Source of the DNA: Acidobacteriaceae bacterium
Lineage (GTDB): Bacteria; Acidobacteriota; Terriglobia; Terriglobales; Acidobacteriaceae
Assembly: GCA_027323885.1 (NCBI GenBank)
Contig: DAHVZT010000141.1
Location: 1-38,649, forward strand
Length of the DNA stretch: 38,649 nt
Direction: 5' to 3'
Shown here: positions 15,959-24,606 of the stretch, one piece after another
Numbering within the stretch: the stretch's first letter is position 1
Layout: each line of letters opens with the position of its first letter
Notes under the pieces: model-generated
Told to the model about the DNA's origin: nothing
The model's database searches: none
The model's input: only the letters and a program-made list of their open reading frames with translations
Translations under genes and position numbers: made by a program

Positions 15959-17443
15959 TCAATCGCCAGCGTTGGAAGGCGCATCCATGTAGGCCACGTC
16001 ATACGCCGTGCCGTGGACCGTGACGTAAGCGTTCGTCAACTCCGAGCCGGCCGAATAGGGCGTGCTCTGATAGGTCGTGATGCCTATATTTGTCGTCGCA
16101 TAGATGTGCAACTGACCACCATAAGCGGTATACATCTTGTGCCATTCAAGAATGGCGCATAAGCCTGTGAGATCGCCATACCACGGCTCCACAAGCACGG
16201 AGTTGCTGGCCAGGTTGAAGAAAGTGAGGCATCCACTCACCAGATTGTGGGCAATCCTGTAACCGCTTTGGCAGCCCTGAGAGCCGATCCACAGCGTGTT
16301 GTCATCGCCGAACAGCATCTTCGTGTGGGTGCCGTCCGAGATCGGATACTGGGCAATCACCTTGTTGCTGGTCAGATTCATGACGGACAGGAATCCCTCC
16401 AGCAGTCCACCCGGTTGAATCTGCTGGCCGGAAATGTAGAGGGTGTTGTTTCCATAGAGCGCCATCGTCGCGCCCCCTGGCACAGGGACACGTTGTCGCT
16501 CCGTAGGCGGCGGCACAGCCGGCGGCGGTCCGGGAAAGGTGCTGCCCGGAAAATTGTAGATGTCCAGCGGCCCGACATTCAGAAAGCTCACGCTCGATTG
16601 CGCGCCGCCGCACTCCGGACCGCAGTTGAGCAGCCAGCCGGTAGTGCCGTCGGACGAGAAAATGGTGTTGAAGGGCCGATCGAATGCAATCGGATTGCCG
16701 TGCTTGTCCAGCACAGGAACAACGCAATACACGGGAAGATTGATCGGCTGACAATCCACTGGACTGACGCCCTTCGGCCAGGTCGCTGCCGTCGGATAGG
16801 TTGGCGGCACGGCCACGGTCCCGTTCGGCTGCTGCAGATGAATTACGCGGTACGCATAATTGCTGTCCTGCACAAATGCAAGTGCGACGGTTCCGGCGGG
16901 ATTGACCGCGACTTTGTACACATTCGGCAGGTTAAGTTGCACCACCTGTCCGGCCACGCGGTCCACCACGGTGAGGAATTGCGTGTTCTGATTCGCGGCA
17001 AACGCGTAGTCGCCATCCTCAGTGATAAAAATGCTGTTGGAAAGCCCGGGAAGTCCGGTAATGTTCTGCCCGGACACGGCTTCTTTCGAGTAATTTACCG
17101 GCACAAAAGTGCCGTCGCCGTATCCATAGACATAGCCCATCTGCTGCTCAGGATAATTCGCGATGTAGCTTGGTAAACTGCCCTTATACCCGCTGATGAA
17201 GAATGCCGGAACCTTTCCATTTTCACTGTTCCGGATATCGTAACGAGCGTCCACGATCTGCAATTCACCGGTCGAGGTGGGCGTGGGATTCTGAATGGCG
17301 ACCAGTACGCGCTGCAGAACGGTGCTTGGAGGAAATGGACGGCCCGCGAACAAGGAATTTGTACCTAAGCATCCCATTAGCGAAAGGCTACCGGCAGCGG
17401 CCATGACTACCAGGGCCACTTGAAGAAAACGACTACGACTCAT
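15959..17443 (-). CDS. YVTN-like beta-propeller lipoprotein
   Basis: 494 residues from the ATG at 17443 (a TTG at 17452 is also in frame). The signal peptide ends in a lipobox (SLMGC, Cys about residue 25), so the product is probably lipid-anchored. The mature part has propeller-like repeats (SNSIFITEDGDYAFAANQNT, VYKVAVNPAGTVALAFV, TKMLFGDDNTLWIGS), as in secreted YVTN proteins, plus a Pro-rich loop (PGPPPAVPPPTERQ, about residues 300-315). No enzyme motif is seen; a scaffold or binding function is likely. It is divergent from the methyltransferase/MTHFR gene across 126 bases. Confidence 0.7.
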   Translation of the reverse strand: MSRSRFLQVALVVMAAAGSLSLMGCLGTNSLFAGRPFPPSTVLQRVLVAIQNPTPTSTGELQIVDARYDIRNSENGKVPAFFISGYKGSLPSYIANYPEQQMGYVYGYGDGTFVPVNYSKEAVSGQNITGLPGLSNSIFITEDGDYAFAANQNTQFLTVVDRVAGQVVQLNLPNVYKVAVNPAGTVALAFVQDSNYAYRVIHLQQPNGTVAVPPTYPTAATWPKGVSPVDCQPINLPVYCVVPVLDKHGNPIAFDRPFNTIFSSDGTTGWLLNCGPECGGAQSSVSFLNVGPLDIYNFPGSTFPGPPPAVPPPTERQRVPVPGGATMALYGNNTLYISGQQIQPGGLLEGFLSVMNLTSNKVIAQYPISDGTHTKMLFGDDNTLWIGSQGCQSGYRIAHNLVSGCLTFFNLASNSVLVEPWYGDLTGLCAILEWHKMYTAYGGQLHIYATTNIGITTYQSTPYSAGSELTNAYVTVHGTAYDVAYMDAPSNAGD

Positions 17444-17569
17444 TAAGCTCAATGCTCCAGTTCCAGGGCACTCTCAAACGATCTGGGGTGAAAGGTTAGT
17501 GTATACCAAGCGGCATCAACTGGCGCTCGGGCGCAGTACCGAATAGGATGAGCGCACGGACACACGATC

Positions 17570-19522
17570 ATGCCAGAAATACTGAATGAATTGTTTTCTA
17601 CCCGCAGCGTTCTTTGCGACGGCGCCATGGGGACCATGCTGTATGAGCGAGGAGTCTTCATCCATCGCTGTTATGACGAGCTCAATCTTTCGCAGCCGGA
17701 CCTGATCCGCGCCGTGCATGAGGATTACCTGCAGGCTGGCGCGGAGATCATCGAGACCAACACCTTTGGCGGAAACCGCTACCGGCTGGAGCGCCACGGT
17801 CTGCAGGACCAGGTCCACGCGATGAACGTAGCCGGAGCCCAACTGGCCCGGCAGGCCGTCGATCGCATGAAGGAGAAGCAGGCCAGCCAGGCTTACGTGG
17901 CCGGTTCAGTCGGACCGCTCGGCGTGCTTATCGAGCCGCTCGGCAAAATCGCTTATGAAGAAGCCCGGGCCGCCTTTGCCGAGCAGATTTCCGCATTGGC
18001 TGAGGGCGGCGTCGATCTGCTGATGCTGGAGACCATGACTTCCCTGAGCGAAGTGCATCAGGCGATTCTGGCGGCGCGCCAAACCGCTCCCCATCTGCCG
18101 CTGGTCGTCATGATGACCATCGACGAAGAAGGAAACGCACTTGACGGCTCTTCTCCGGAAACGGCCGCCAGAAAACTGACCGAGTGGGGAGCGGACGCGA
18201 TCGGCTGCAACTGCAGCGCCGGCCCCGCAACCGTACTCAGCGCCATCGAGCGGATGCGAGCGGCCACTTCCCTGCCGCTGGCCGCCATGCCGAATGCGGG
18301 AATGCCGCGGGCCGTGGATGGCCGCAACATTTACCTTTGCTCGCCGGAGTATATGGCGAGTTTTGTCAAGAAATTCGCCGCAGCCGGGGTCCAGTTCATC
18401 GGGGGCTGCTGCGGCACCACTCCCAGCCACATTCGAGCGATGCGCTCAGCCCTGCGGGCCCTGGAGGCGCGTAAGACCAGCCCGGTGGCCGCGTCCACCG
18501 CGCCTGCGCAGAACTCCATCGTTCCGCCGCCGCTGGAACAGCGCTCCAGACTCGGCGCAGATTTGAAAGCCGGAAAATTTATTGCGCTGGTTGAAATCGT
18601 TCCTCCGCGCGGCATCAGTTGCCAGCGCGAATTGGACGCAGCCGCCATGCTGGCCCGGCATGGGGTGGAAGCCATCAATGTGCCCGATTCGCCGCGTGCC
18701 TCCGCGAGAATGAGCGCATTGAGCCTTTGTCTGCAGATTCAGCAGCAGGTCGGCGTGGACAGTATCCTGCATTACACCTGCCGCGACCGCAATGTGCTCA
18801 GTATCCAGTCCGACCTGCTGGGCGCGGCATCGCTCGGGCTGCGCAACATTCTGTGCCTGACCGGCGACCCGCCCAAGCTGGGCAATTATCCGGACGCAAC
18901 CGCAGTCTTTGATGTGGACGCGATCGGGCTGGTGAACATCGTCCGCAACCTGAATCATGGTCTGGACATTGGCGGCAACACGATTGGAGCTTCGACCGGC
19001 TTTGCCGTGGGCGTCGCGGCCAATCCCGGCGTGCCGGACATGGACAATGAGGTACGCCGCTTCGCCTACAAGGTGGAGGCCGGCGCGGAGTTTGCCATTA
19101 CGCAACCCGTCTTCGATCTGCGCCTGCTGGAGGCATTCCTCAGACGCATCGAACAGTTTCACATTCCGGTTCTGGCGGGCATCTGGCCATTGATCAGCCT
19201 GCGCAATGCGGAGTTTATGCGCAACGATCTGCGCGTCTTCGTTCCGGATGATATTTTGCTGCGCATGCAGCGGGCGGACACTCCAGAACTGGCGCGAGCG
19301 GAAGGCGTTCGCATTGCGCAGGAGATGCTGATGGAGGCACGCGGCATGGTGCAGGGCGTGCAGGTGAGTGCTCCCGCAGGCCGCTACAGCGCGGCGCTTG
19401 CTGTCATGGAAAGCGTGCTGCCTGCGCCGCCGAATGGGAAGGCCGCTACGCCCGGCAGACTCGAAGCGGACAGGTCTACCGCGCCGGAAGCGAAAGCAGG
19501 AGCATCTCATGGCAAGCTTTGA
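17570..19522 (+). CDS. Bifunctional homocysteine S-methyltransferase / methylenetetrahydrofolate reductase
   Basis: 650 residues with two fused domains. The N-terminal part (1-300) is a zinc-dependent homocysteine methyltransferase barrel: LCDGAMGTMLYERG at the start, and zinc cysteines in GCNCSAGP (about 212) and GGCCGTTP (about 279-280). After a linker, residues 330-610 form a MetF-type flavin reductase barrel (VEIVPPRGI, YTCRDRN, LCLTGDPP, GVAANP, ITQPVFD). Such fusions (YitJ-like) make 5-methyl-THF and may transfer its methyl group to homocysteine. The extra C-terminal tail (about 615-650) is low complexity. Its last 14 bases overlap xseB. I see no SAM riboswitch in the 126-base leader region. 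Confidence 0.9.
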   Translation: MPEILNELFSTRSVLCDGAMGTMLYERGVFIHRCYDELNLSQPDLIRAVHEDYLQAGAEIIETNTFGGNRYRLERHGLQDQVHAMNVAGAQLARQAVDRMKEKQASQAYVAGSVGPLGVLIEPLGKIAYEEARAAFAEQISALAEGGVDLLMLETMTSLSEVHQAILAARQTAPHLPLVVMMTIDEEGNALDGSSPETAARKLTEWGADAIGCNCSAGPATVLSAIERMRAATSLPLAAMPNAGMPRAVDGRNIYLCSPEYMASFVKKFAAAGVQFIGGCCGTTPSHIRAMRSALRALEARKTSPVAASTAPAQNSIVPPPLEQRSRLGADLKAGKFIALVEIVPPRGISCQRELDAAAMLARHGVEAINVPDSPRASARMSALSLCLQIQQQVGVDSILHYTCRDRNVLSIQSDLLGAASLGLRNILCLTGDPPKLGNYPDATAVFDVDAIGLVNIVRNLNHGLDIGGNTIGASTGFAVGVAANPGVPDMDNEVRRFAYKVEAGAEFAITQPVFDLRLLEAFLRRIEQFHIPVLAGIWPLISLRNAEFMRNDLRVFVPDDILLRMQRADTPELARAEGVRIAQEMLMEARGMVQGVQVSAPAGRYSAALAVMESVLPAPPNGKAATPGRLEADRSTAPEAKAGASHGKL

Positions 19523-19751
19523 AGAATCCCTGAAGCAGCTCGAATCCATTATTGCAAAACTGGAACGCGGCGACCTGCCACTGGAAGAATCCGTGCAACT
19601 GTTCGAAGAAGGAATCAGGCTGTCGAACGCCTGCAAAGCCGACCTGGAAGCCGCAGAGGGCAAAGTACAGATTCTGCTGAAGCAGAAAGATGGCAGCCGC
19701 AAGCCGGAGCCGTTTCCTTCCGATTCTGTCAACTCGCGTTTGCGCGAGTAG
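19509..19751 (+). CDS. xseB: Exodeoxyribonuclease VII small subunit
   Basis: 80 residues from the ATG at 19509, which is preceded by AGGAG at a 7-base spacing inside the end of the upstream gene. The sequence SFEESLKQLESIIAKLERGDLPLEESVQLFEEGIRLSNAC is the XseB signature: a two-helix coiled coil that binds XseA to form exonuclease VII, which degrades single-stranded DNA. It overlaps the methyltransferase/MTHFR gene by 14 bases, so the two are translationally coupled. The large subunit gene xseA is not in the window. Confidence 0.93.
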   Translation: MASFEESLKQLESIIAKLERGDLPLEESVQLFEEGIRLSNACKADLEAAEGKVQILLKQKDGSRKPEPFPSDSVNSRLRE

Positions 19752-19844
19752 CGAGAGATCCTCTGTGCCGAATTGATGATTTCCTTCTCGTCCAACCCAG
19801 GTTCCTGAATCTCCGTCCAATCGTGCAGAGCGGCAGCACATAGC

Positions 19845-21125
19845 ATGGCCAGCACAACAGTAATCGCCCCGCGAAAACACACAATTCTCCGGTCCCTGGG
19901 GCTTGGCCTGATTACGGGCGCGGCGGATGACGATTGTTCCGCCATCGGTACGTATGCGCAGGCGGGAGCGCAGCTAGGCTACAAGGCGCTTTGGACTGCA
20001 CCCGTGACCTTCCCGATGATGGTTGCGGTCGTTTACCTCTCGGGCAAGCTGGGCCAGGTTACCGGGCAAGGTCTGTTCTGCGTGCTGCGCAGCCATTTTC
20101 CCAAGTGGCTGCTCTACACCATTCTTACCGGAGTTATCTTCGGCAACATCATTGAAGCGGGAGCGGACCTGGGTGGAATGGCCGCAGCCGCTGGCATTCT
20201 GCTTCACGTAAAACAATGGGTCATTCTGGTTGGCATCACCGGAATTTTATTGGTTCTGCAAGTGTGGGGATCGTACACGCTGATCCGGAACATTTTTCGG
20301 GTGCTCGCGCTTTCTCTGCTGTCCTACGCAGCCTCAGCGCTTCTGGCGCATCCCAGGTTCGCCGATGTGGCCTACGGAACACTGGTTCCCACTCTCCATT
20401 TCGATCGCAATACGCTGTCCATTCTGGTCGCAATCATCGGTACGACGCTCTCCGCGTATCTGTATACCTGGCAATCGAACGAAGAGGTGGAGGAAAAAAT
20501 AGCCGCTGGCCGCAAAACTCTACGATCGCGCCGCGGCACGACGGAAGATGAACTGAAGTCAAGCTTCTGGGACGTTCTCTTCGGCATGCTTTTTTCCAAC
20601 CTCGTCATGTACTTCATCATCCTCGCCACAGCAGCAACGCTGTTTGTGGCTGGGATCCACAATATCGATTCGGCCACACAGGCAGCGCAGTCGCTTCGCC
20701 CGCTGGCCGGACACGCCGCCGGGTTCCTCTTCATGTTCGGCATCATTGCGGTTGGGTTTCTTGCCGTTCCGGTGATGACCACGGGCGCGGCCTACGACCT
20801 TTGCCAGAGCACTGGATGGACCAACGGCCTGAACTACAAGCCTGCCAAGGCGAAGAAATTCTATGCGGCGATCACCGTGTTTACGCTCGCTGCCATGGCC
20901 GTCAACTTCATCGGCATCAATCCCATGCACGCCCTCGTCCTGGCGGGCATCATTCAGGGTTTCTCCACCCCTCCGCTCATGTTGCTCATCATGGTCATTA
21001 CGAATCGCCGGTCGATTATGGGAAACAAGACGAACGGACGCGCGATCAACATTCTAGGCTGGACGACGACAGCAATCATTTTTTCAGCTTCCGCCTGCCT
21101 GCTGTTTCTCTGGATAAGAGGCTGA
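19845..21125 (+). CDS. Divergent NRAMP-family divalent metal transporter
   Basis: 426 residues with about 11 hydrophobic helices and the overall pattern of the NRAMP branch that carries DDDPSGI in TM1 and PYLxxWQ in TM6. Here TM1 reads DDDCSAI (residues 28-34) and TM6 reads SAYLYTWQSNEEVEE (from 203). The helix-breaking Pro of both unwound metal-site regions is replaced (by Cys31 and Ala204), and the TM1 Gly is Ala. Canonical NRAMP DPGN and MPH motifs are absent. NRAMPs move Mn2+, Fe2+ or, in some branches, Mg2+ or Al3+ with protons. The substrate here cannot be inferred. It starts 93 bases after xseB and converges on the acyl-CoA dehydrogenase gene. Confidence 0.8.
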   Translation: MASTTVIAPRKHTILRSLGLGLITGAADDDCSAIGTYAQAGAQLGYKALWTAPVTFPMMVAVVYLSGKLGQVTGQGLFCVLRSHFPKWLLYTILTGVIFGNIIEAGADLGGMAAAAGILLHVKQWVILVGITGILLVLQVWGSYTLIRNIFRVLALSLLSYAASALLAHPRFADVAYGTLVPTLHFDRNTLSILVAIIGTTLSAYLYTWQSNEEVEEKIAAGRKTLRSRRGTTEDELKSSFWDVLFGMLFSNLVMYFIILATAATLFVAGIHNIDSATQAAQSLRPLAGHAAGFLFMFGIIAVGFLAVPVMTTGAAYDLCQSTGWTNGLNYKPAKAKKFYAAITVFTLAAMAVNFIGINPMHALVLAGIIQGFSTPPLMLLIMVITNRRSIMGNKTNGRAINILGWTTTAIIFSASACLLFLWIRG

Positions 21126-21149
21126 CGACGCCTCGCATCCGCTCTTCCG

Positions 21150-22319
21150 CTACAAAACCATTTTGGCAATCGTCGCCAGTTGCATATTGGAAGTGCCCTC
21201 ATAGATTTTGCCGATTTTAGAATCGCGGAAGAACTTCTCGACGGGGTAATCCTTAACGAACCCATAGCCGCCGAACACCTCCACCGCAAGACTGGCGACT
21301 CGCTCGGCCACCTGCGACGTGAAGTATTTCGCCATGGCTGCTTCTTTTACAAAATCGAGCTTTGCATCTTTCAGCCGTGCGGCGTTGTAGACCATCAATC
21401 GCGCCGCTTCGATATCCACCGCCATTTCCGCAATCTGGAACTGTACGGACTGAAACGTTGCAATGGGCTTACCGAACTGCCTGCGTTCCTTCGCATAACG
21501 CGCGGCATGATTCCATGCACCCTGCGCAAGCCCCAGCATTTGCGCACCAATTCCGATGCGTCCCTCATTCAGGGTTTCGATGGCGACTTTGTAGCCCTTG
21601 CCCGCTTCCCCCAGAAGATTCTCTACCGGTACCTGACAATCCTCCAGAATCACTTCGCATGTGCTTGATGCCCGTATGCCGAGCTTGTCTTCTTTCTTGC
21701 CGAGAGTGAAACCGGGAAAGCTCTTCTCCACCAGAAAGGCATGAATCCCCTTGTACCCGGCAGAAGGATCTGCGGTCGCGAACACAATGAACAGCTCCGC
21801 CTCTTTGCCGTTCGTGATCCACAGTTTCTGCCCGTTCAAAACGTAATGGCTGCCTTTCTTTTCCGCTCGCGCCTGCAGCGCGAAGGCATCCGAGCCTGAA
21901 CCCGCTTCGCTCAGCGCGTAGGCGCCAACCCAATCCTTCGCCAGGCGCGACAGGTACTGCCGTTTTTGCTGCTCGGTCCCCCACCGCAGCAACGCGTTGA
22001 CAACGAGTGTGTTCTGCACATCCACCAGAACTCCGATGGCCGGATCGACAGCCGAAATTTCTTCCACCGCCAGGATCGATTCAAAGAACGTTCCGTTCTG
22101 ACCACCGTAGGCCTCCGGAATTTCGATGCTCATCAGGCCTAACTCAAAGAGCTGCCGAATCAGCCCTGCGTCCATCTTTTGGTGTTCATCCATCTCCCGC
22201 ACCAGGGGGCCAATGGTTTCTCGGGCAAACTGGCGAACACTGTCACGGAACAGGGTTTCATCTTCACTCAAACTCTTCAGTCCCCCCGCGACTTGCGCCC
22301 GCCCGGTTGTCATCGACAT
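21150..22319 (-). CDS. Acyl-CoA dehydrogenase (short/branched-chain type)
   Basis: 389 residues, normal for soluble FAD-dependent acyl-CoA dehydrogenases, which introduce the alpha-beta double bond of acyl-CoA and pass electrons to ETF. Family motifs appear in order: IEIPEAYGG, YALSEAGSGSDA (flavin contact), LNGQKLWITNGKEAE, the RRQFGKPIATFQ segment and VFGGYGFVKDYPVEKFFRD. The catalytic base is E374 in IYEGTSNMQL, the position used by short-chain and 2-methyl-branched-chain enzymes. It is a single gene, divergent from the two-component operon. The exact chain length is not readable from the sequence. Confidence 0.92.
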   Translation of the reverse strand: MSMTTGRAQVAGGLKSLSEDETLFRDSVRQFARETIGPLVREMDEHQKMDAGLIRQLFELGLMSIEIPEAYGGQNGTFFESILAVEEISAVDPAIGVLVDVQNTLVVNALLRWGTEQQKRQYLSRLAKDWVGAYALSEAGSGSDAFALQARAEKKGSHYVLNGQKLWITNGKEAELFIVFATADPSAGYKGIHAFLVEKSFPGFTLGKKEDKLGIRASSTCEVILEDCQVPVENLLGEAGKGYKVAIETLNEGRIGIGAQMLGLAQGAWNHAARYAKERRQFGKPIATFQSVQFQIAEMAVDIEAARLMVYNAARLKDAKLDFVKEAAMAKYFTSQVAERVASLAVEVFGGYGFVKDYPVEKFFRDSKIGKIYEGTSNMQLATIAKMVL

Positions 22320-22447
22320 TTTTCACCTCACCATCCGATTGAAAGCTCATAAAAACTCATGAGTGTAGCATTGGCACCCGAGGACTGAGAAACCTTTGCG
22401 ACTCGGCTGCTAGGATACGACCAGCAACGGTTCTCTTGCCGTCTTCC

Positions 22448-23143
22448 ATGCGCATTCTTATTGCCGAGGACGAGGTCGCCATGGCCAGCCTGCTGCAACA
22501 AGGGCTGACAGAGGAGAACCACACCGTCTGTATCGCGCACGATGGCATCGCTGCTTTGGAAATTGCACAGCTTTACGAATTCGACGCAATCGTGCTGGAT
22601 GTAATGCTGCCCCGCGTCGACGGATTTGAAGTGGCGCGACGGCTGCGAGCCGCCCAGTGCGAAGTTCCAATTCTCATGCTGACCGCCCGGGATGCAATTC
22701 CCGATATCACGCGCGGACTCGATGCAGGCGCCGACGACTATCTGACCAAGCCTTTTGCGTTCGCTGTACTGCTGGCACGCTTGCGGGCAATCACGCGGCG
22801 CGCGGCATTTCCCGCCCCGGTGTTGCTTACCGTCGCCGACCTGGAGCTCGATCCAGCGACCCAGCGTGTCACCCGCGCTGGACGCAGCATCGCTTTGACG
22901 GCAACCGAGTATCGCCTGCTGGAATACATGCTGCGGCGCGTCGGCCGCGTGGTGACACGCGCAGCCATTCTGGAGGCGGTCTGGGGCTTTGACGATCCGG
23001 TGGAAGAAAACACGCTCGATGCCTTCATCTCTCTGCTTCGCAACAAAATCGACAGGGATTTCCAGCCCCACTTGATCCACACCGCGCGCGGCGTTGGTTA
23101 TCTTCTGGAGGACCGAAGCCGGCAGGCGCGGAGCGGACGATGA
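22448..23143 (+). CDS. OmpR-family response regulator
   Basis: 231 residues from the ATG at 22448, where the receiver domain begins (MRILIAEDE). The receiver has acidic pocket residues in AEDE, the phosphoacceptor D51 (VLDVMLPRVDG), the Thr of LMLTARD and the Lys of YLTKPF. A winged-helix DNA-binding domain (about 130-228) follows with LTATEYRLLEYMLRR and the end HTARGVGYLLE. It belongs to the CusR/QseB-like branch by overall pattern. Its stop overlaps the kinase start (ATGA). No Shine-Dalgarno is evident before the ATG. Confidence 0.92.
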   Translation: MRILIAEDEVAMASLLQQGLTEENHTVCIAHDGIAALEIAQLYEFDAIVLDVMLPRVDGFEVARRLRAAQCEVPILMLTARDAIPDITRGLDAGADDYLTKPFAFAVLLARLRAITRRAAFPAPVLLTVADLELDPATQRVTRAGRSIALTATEYRLLEYMLRRVGRVVTRAAILEAVWGFDDPVEENTLDAFISLLRNKIDRDFQPHLIHTARGVGYLLEDRSRQARSGR

Positions 23144-24519
23144 AACCTGTTTCCATTCGGCTGCGGCTTACCTTGTGGTATTTCTCCATTCTTGCCGCAG
23201 GACTGCTTGCATTCGCATCCCTTGTTTTGGCCACGCTGCAGCATGCTGTCCACCGCACGCTGGACGGGGAATTGCGAGAACACATGACGGCGGTTCACAA
23301 CATCCTGCGGGAAGATGCAAACGGCCCCGCATCGGCTCTGCAGCATGACCTGGATGAAGACGCCGAACTCGCTCCCGATCTGACGTTGGTCGAAATCTGG
23401 GATGGAAATGGCCGCATTGTTTACCGCTCTCCGGCCACGATGGGGTTCCACGTTTTCGACCGCCTGCCGCAGATTGCGGAAAAACCGATGACCCGTTTCG
23501 GCCGCCACCGTCCACTGCGCGTGCTGGTACAGAATGTTGCCACTCCGCATTTCGCCTATACCGTTCTAGTCGCTATACCGGTGCACGATTTTGAAGAAGC
23601 CATCGAGCAGGTAAAAACCGTTTTAGAAATTTCTATTCCTCTGTTGCTCGTACTTGCGGCGCTTGGCGGCTACTGGACCGCCGGTCGCGCGCTCTCTCCC
23701 GTCCTTTCCATGATCGCGGCGGCGGAAGCCATCCATCCCAACGACCTTTCTGCCCGTCTGCAGGTACCGGAGGCGCGCGATGAACTGCAGCGGCTTGCGC
23801 TTACCCTGAACCGGATGCTTGCCCGCCTGCAGGCAGGGTTTGAGCGCATTACACGCTTCACCGCCGATGCCTCGCACGAGCTGCGCACGCCCGTGGCGCT
23901 GTTGCGCACGCGAGCCGAAGTCCTGCTGCGCCGCACCCGGACGCCAGAGGAATACGAAGCTGCTCTAAAAGAAAACCTGCAGGAACTGGAGCGCACGTCC
24001 GGCCTTCTGGAGGAGCTTCTGCTGCTGGCCCGTGCCGACTCCGGAGCGGAGACTCTCCAGTTTGCGGATGTAGCTCTCGAGGAAATCGTTCGCGCCGCCG
24101 CCGCCGACATGCGGGCCGTCGCAAACGAGAAACACCTGCTGTGGTCTGTGGATCTGCCGCCCGAACGCGTCCATGTCGATGGAGACGCCGCGGCGTTACG
24201 TCGAATGCTGCTCGTGCTGCTGGACAACGCGGGAAAATACACGCCGGAAGGCGGAGAAGTTTCAGTGAAGCTACGCGTCGATCCGGCTCACGCTGTTGTC
24301 GAGATACGGGACACAGGGATCGGCATTGGAGAAGAGGAACTGACGCGGATTTTCGATCGCTTTTATCGCACGGACAATGCCCGCGCACGGACCACGGGAG
24401 GCGCAGGGCTTGGACTTTCAATCGGACGATGGATTGCGGAAAAACACGGCGGCTCCATCGTTGTCGAGAGCAAACCGGATGTAGGTTCCGTATTCCGTGT
24501 CGTCCTGCCGCGAAAATGA
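23140..24519 (+). CDS. Membrane sensor histidine kinase
   Basis: 459 residues. TM1 is about residues 12-32, a periplasmic sensor domain of about 130 residues follows, TM2 is about 167-187, then a HAMP domain. The dimerisation domain holds the phospho-His H246 in ADASHELRTPVALL. The ATPase domain has the N box (LLDNAGKYTPEGGE), G1 (IRDTGIGIG) and G2 (GGAGLGLSIGRWIAEKHGG). It starts inside the stop codon of the response regulator gene (ATGA overlap), so the two form one operon. The sensor domain has no recognisable ligand motif. lsrF follows 87 bases downstream. Confidence 0.93.
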   Translation: MKPVSIRLRLTLWYFSILAAGLLAFASLVLATLQHAVHRTLDGELREHMTAVHNILREDANGPASALQHDLDEDAELAPDLTLVEIWDGNGRIVYRSPATMGFHVFDRLPQIAEKPMTRFGRHRPLRVLVQNVATPHFAYTVLVAIPVHDFEEAIEQVKTVLEISIPLLLVLAALGGYWTAGRALSPVLSMIAAAEAIHPNDLSARLQVPEARDELQRLALTLNRMLARLQAGFERITRFTADASHELRTPVALLRTRAEVLLRRTRTPEEYEAALKENLQELERTSGLLEELLLLARADSGAETLQFADVALEEIVRAAAADMRAVANEKHLLWSVDLPPERVHVDGDAAALRRMLLVLLDNAGKYTPEGGEVSVKLRVDPAHAVVEIRDTGIGIGEEELTRIFDRFYRTDNARARTTGGAGLGLSIGRWIAEKHGGSIVVESKPDVGSVFRVVLPRK

Positions 24520-24606
24520 AGCCGGATTGCGGATCCTCCGCCAGAAAGCAAAACGTCTGGGTTATTCTGTGGGTTCGCAGACGCCGCACCTGAAAGGAAA
24601 TTTATT

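Noticed and set aside
16247-17176. 309-codon plus-strand frame inside the propeller lipoprotein gene
   Set aside because: The minus strand carries a signal peptide, lipobox and propeller repeats; the plus-strand translation is a shadow.
17444-17569. Possible SAM or cobalamin riboswitch before the homocysteine methyltransferase gene
   Set aside because: The divergent gap is only 126 bases, and I see neither the S-box stems nor a B12-box-like sequence.
18446-19945. 499-codon minus-strand frame antisense to the MTHFR half, xseB and the NRAMP start
   Set aside because: It crosses three real plus-strand gene regions, and its translation is rich in Arg, Cys and His with no recognisable fold.
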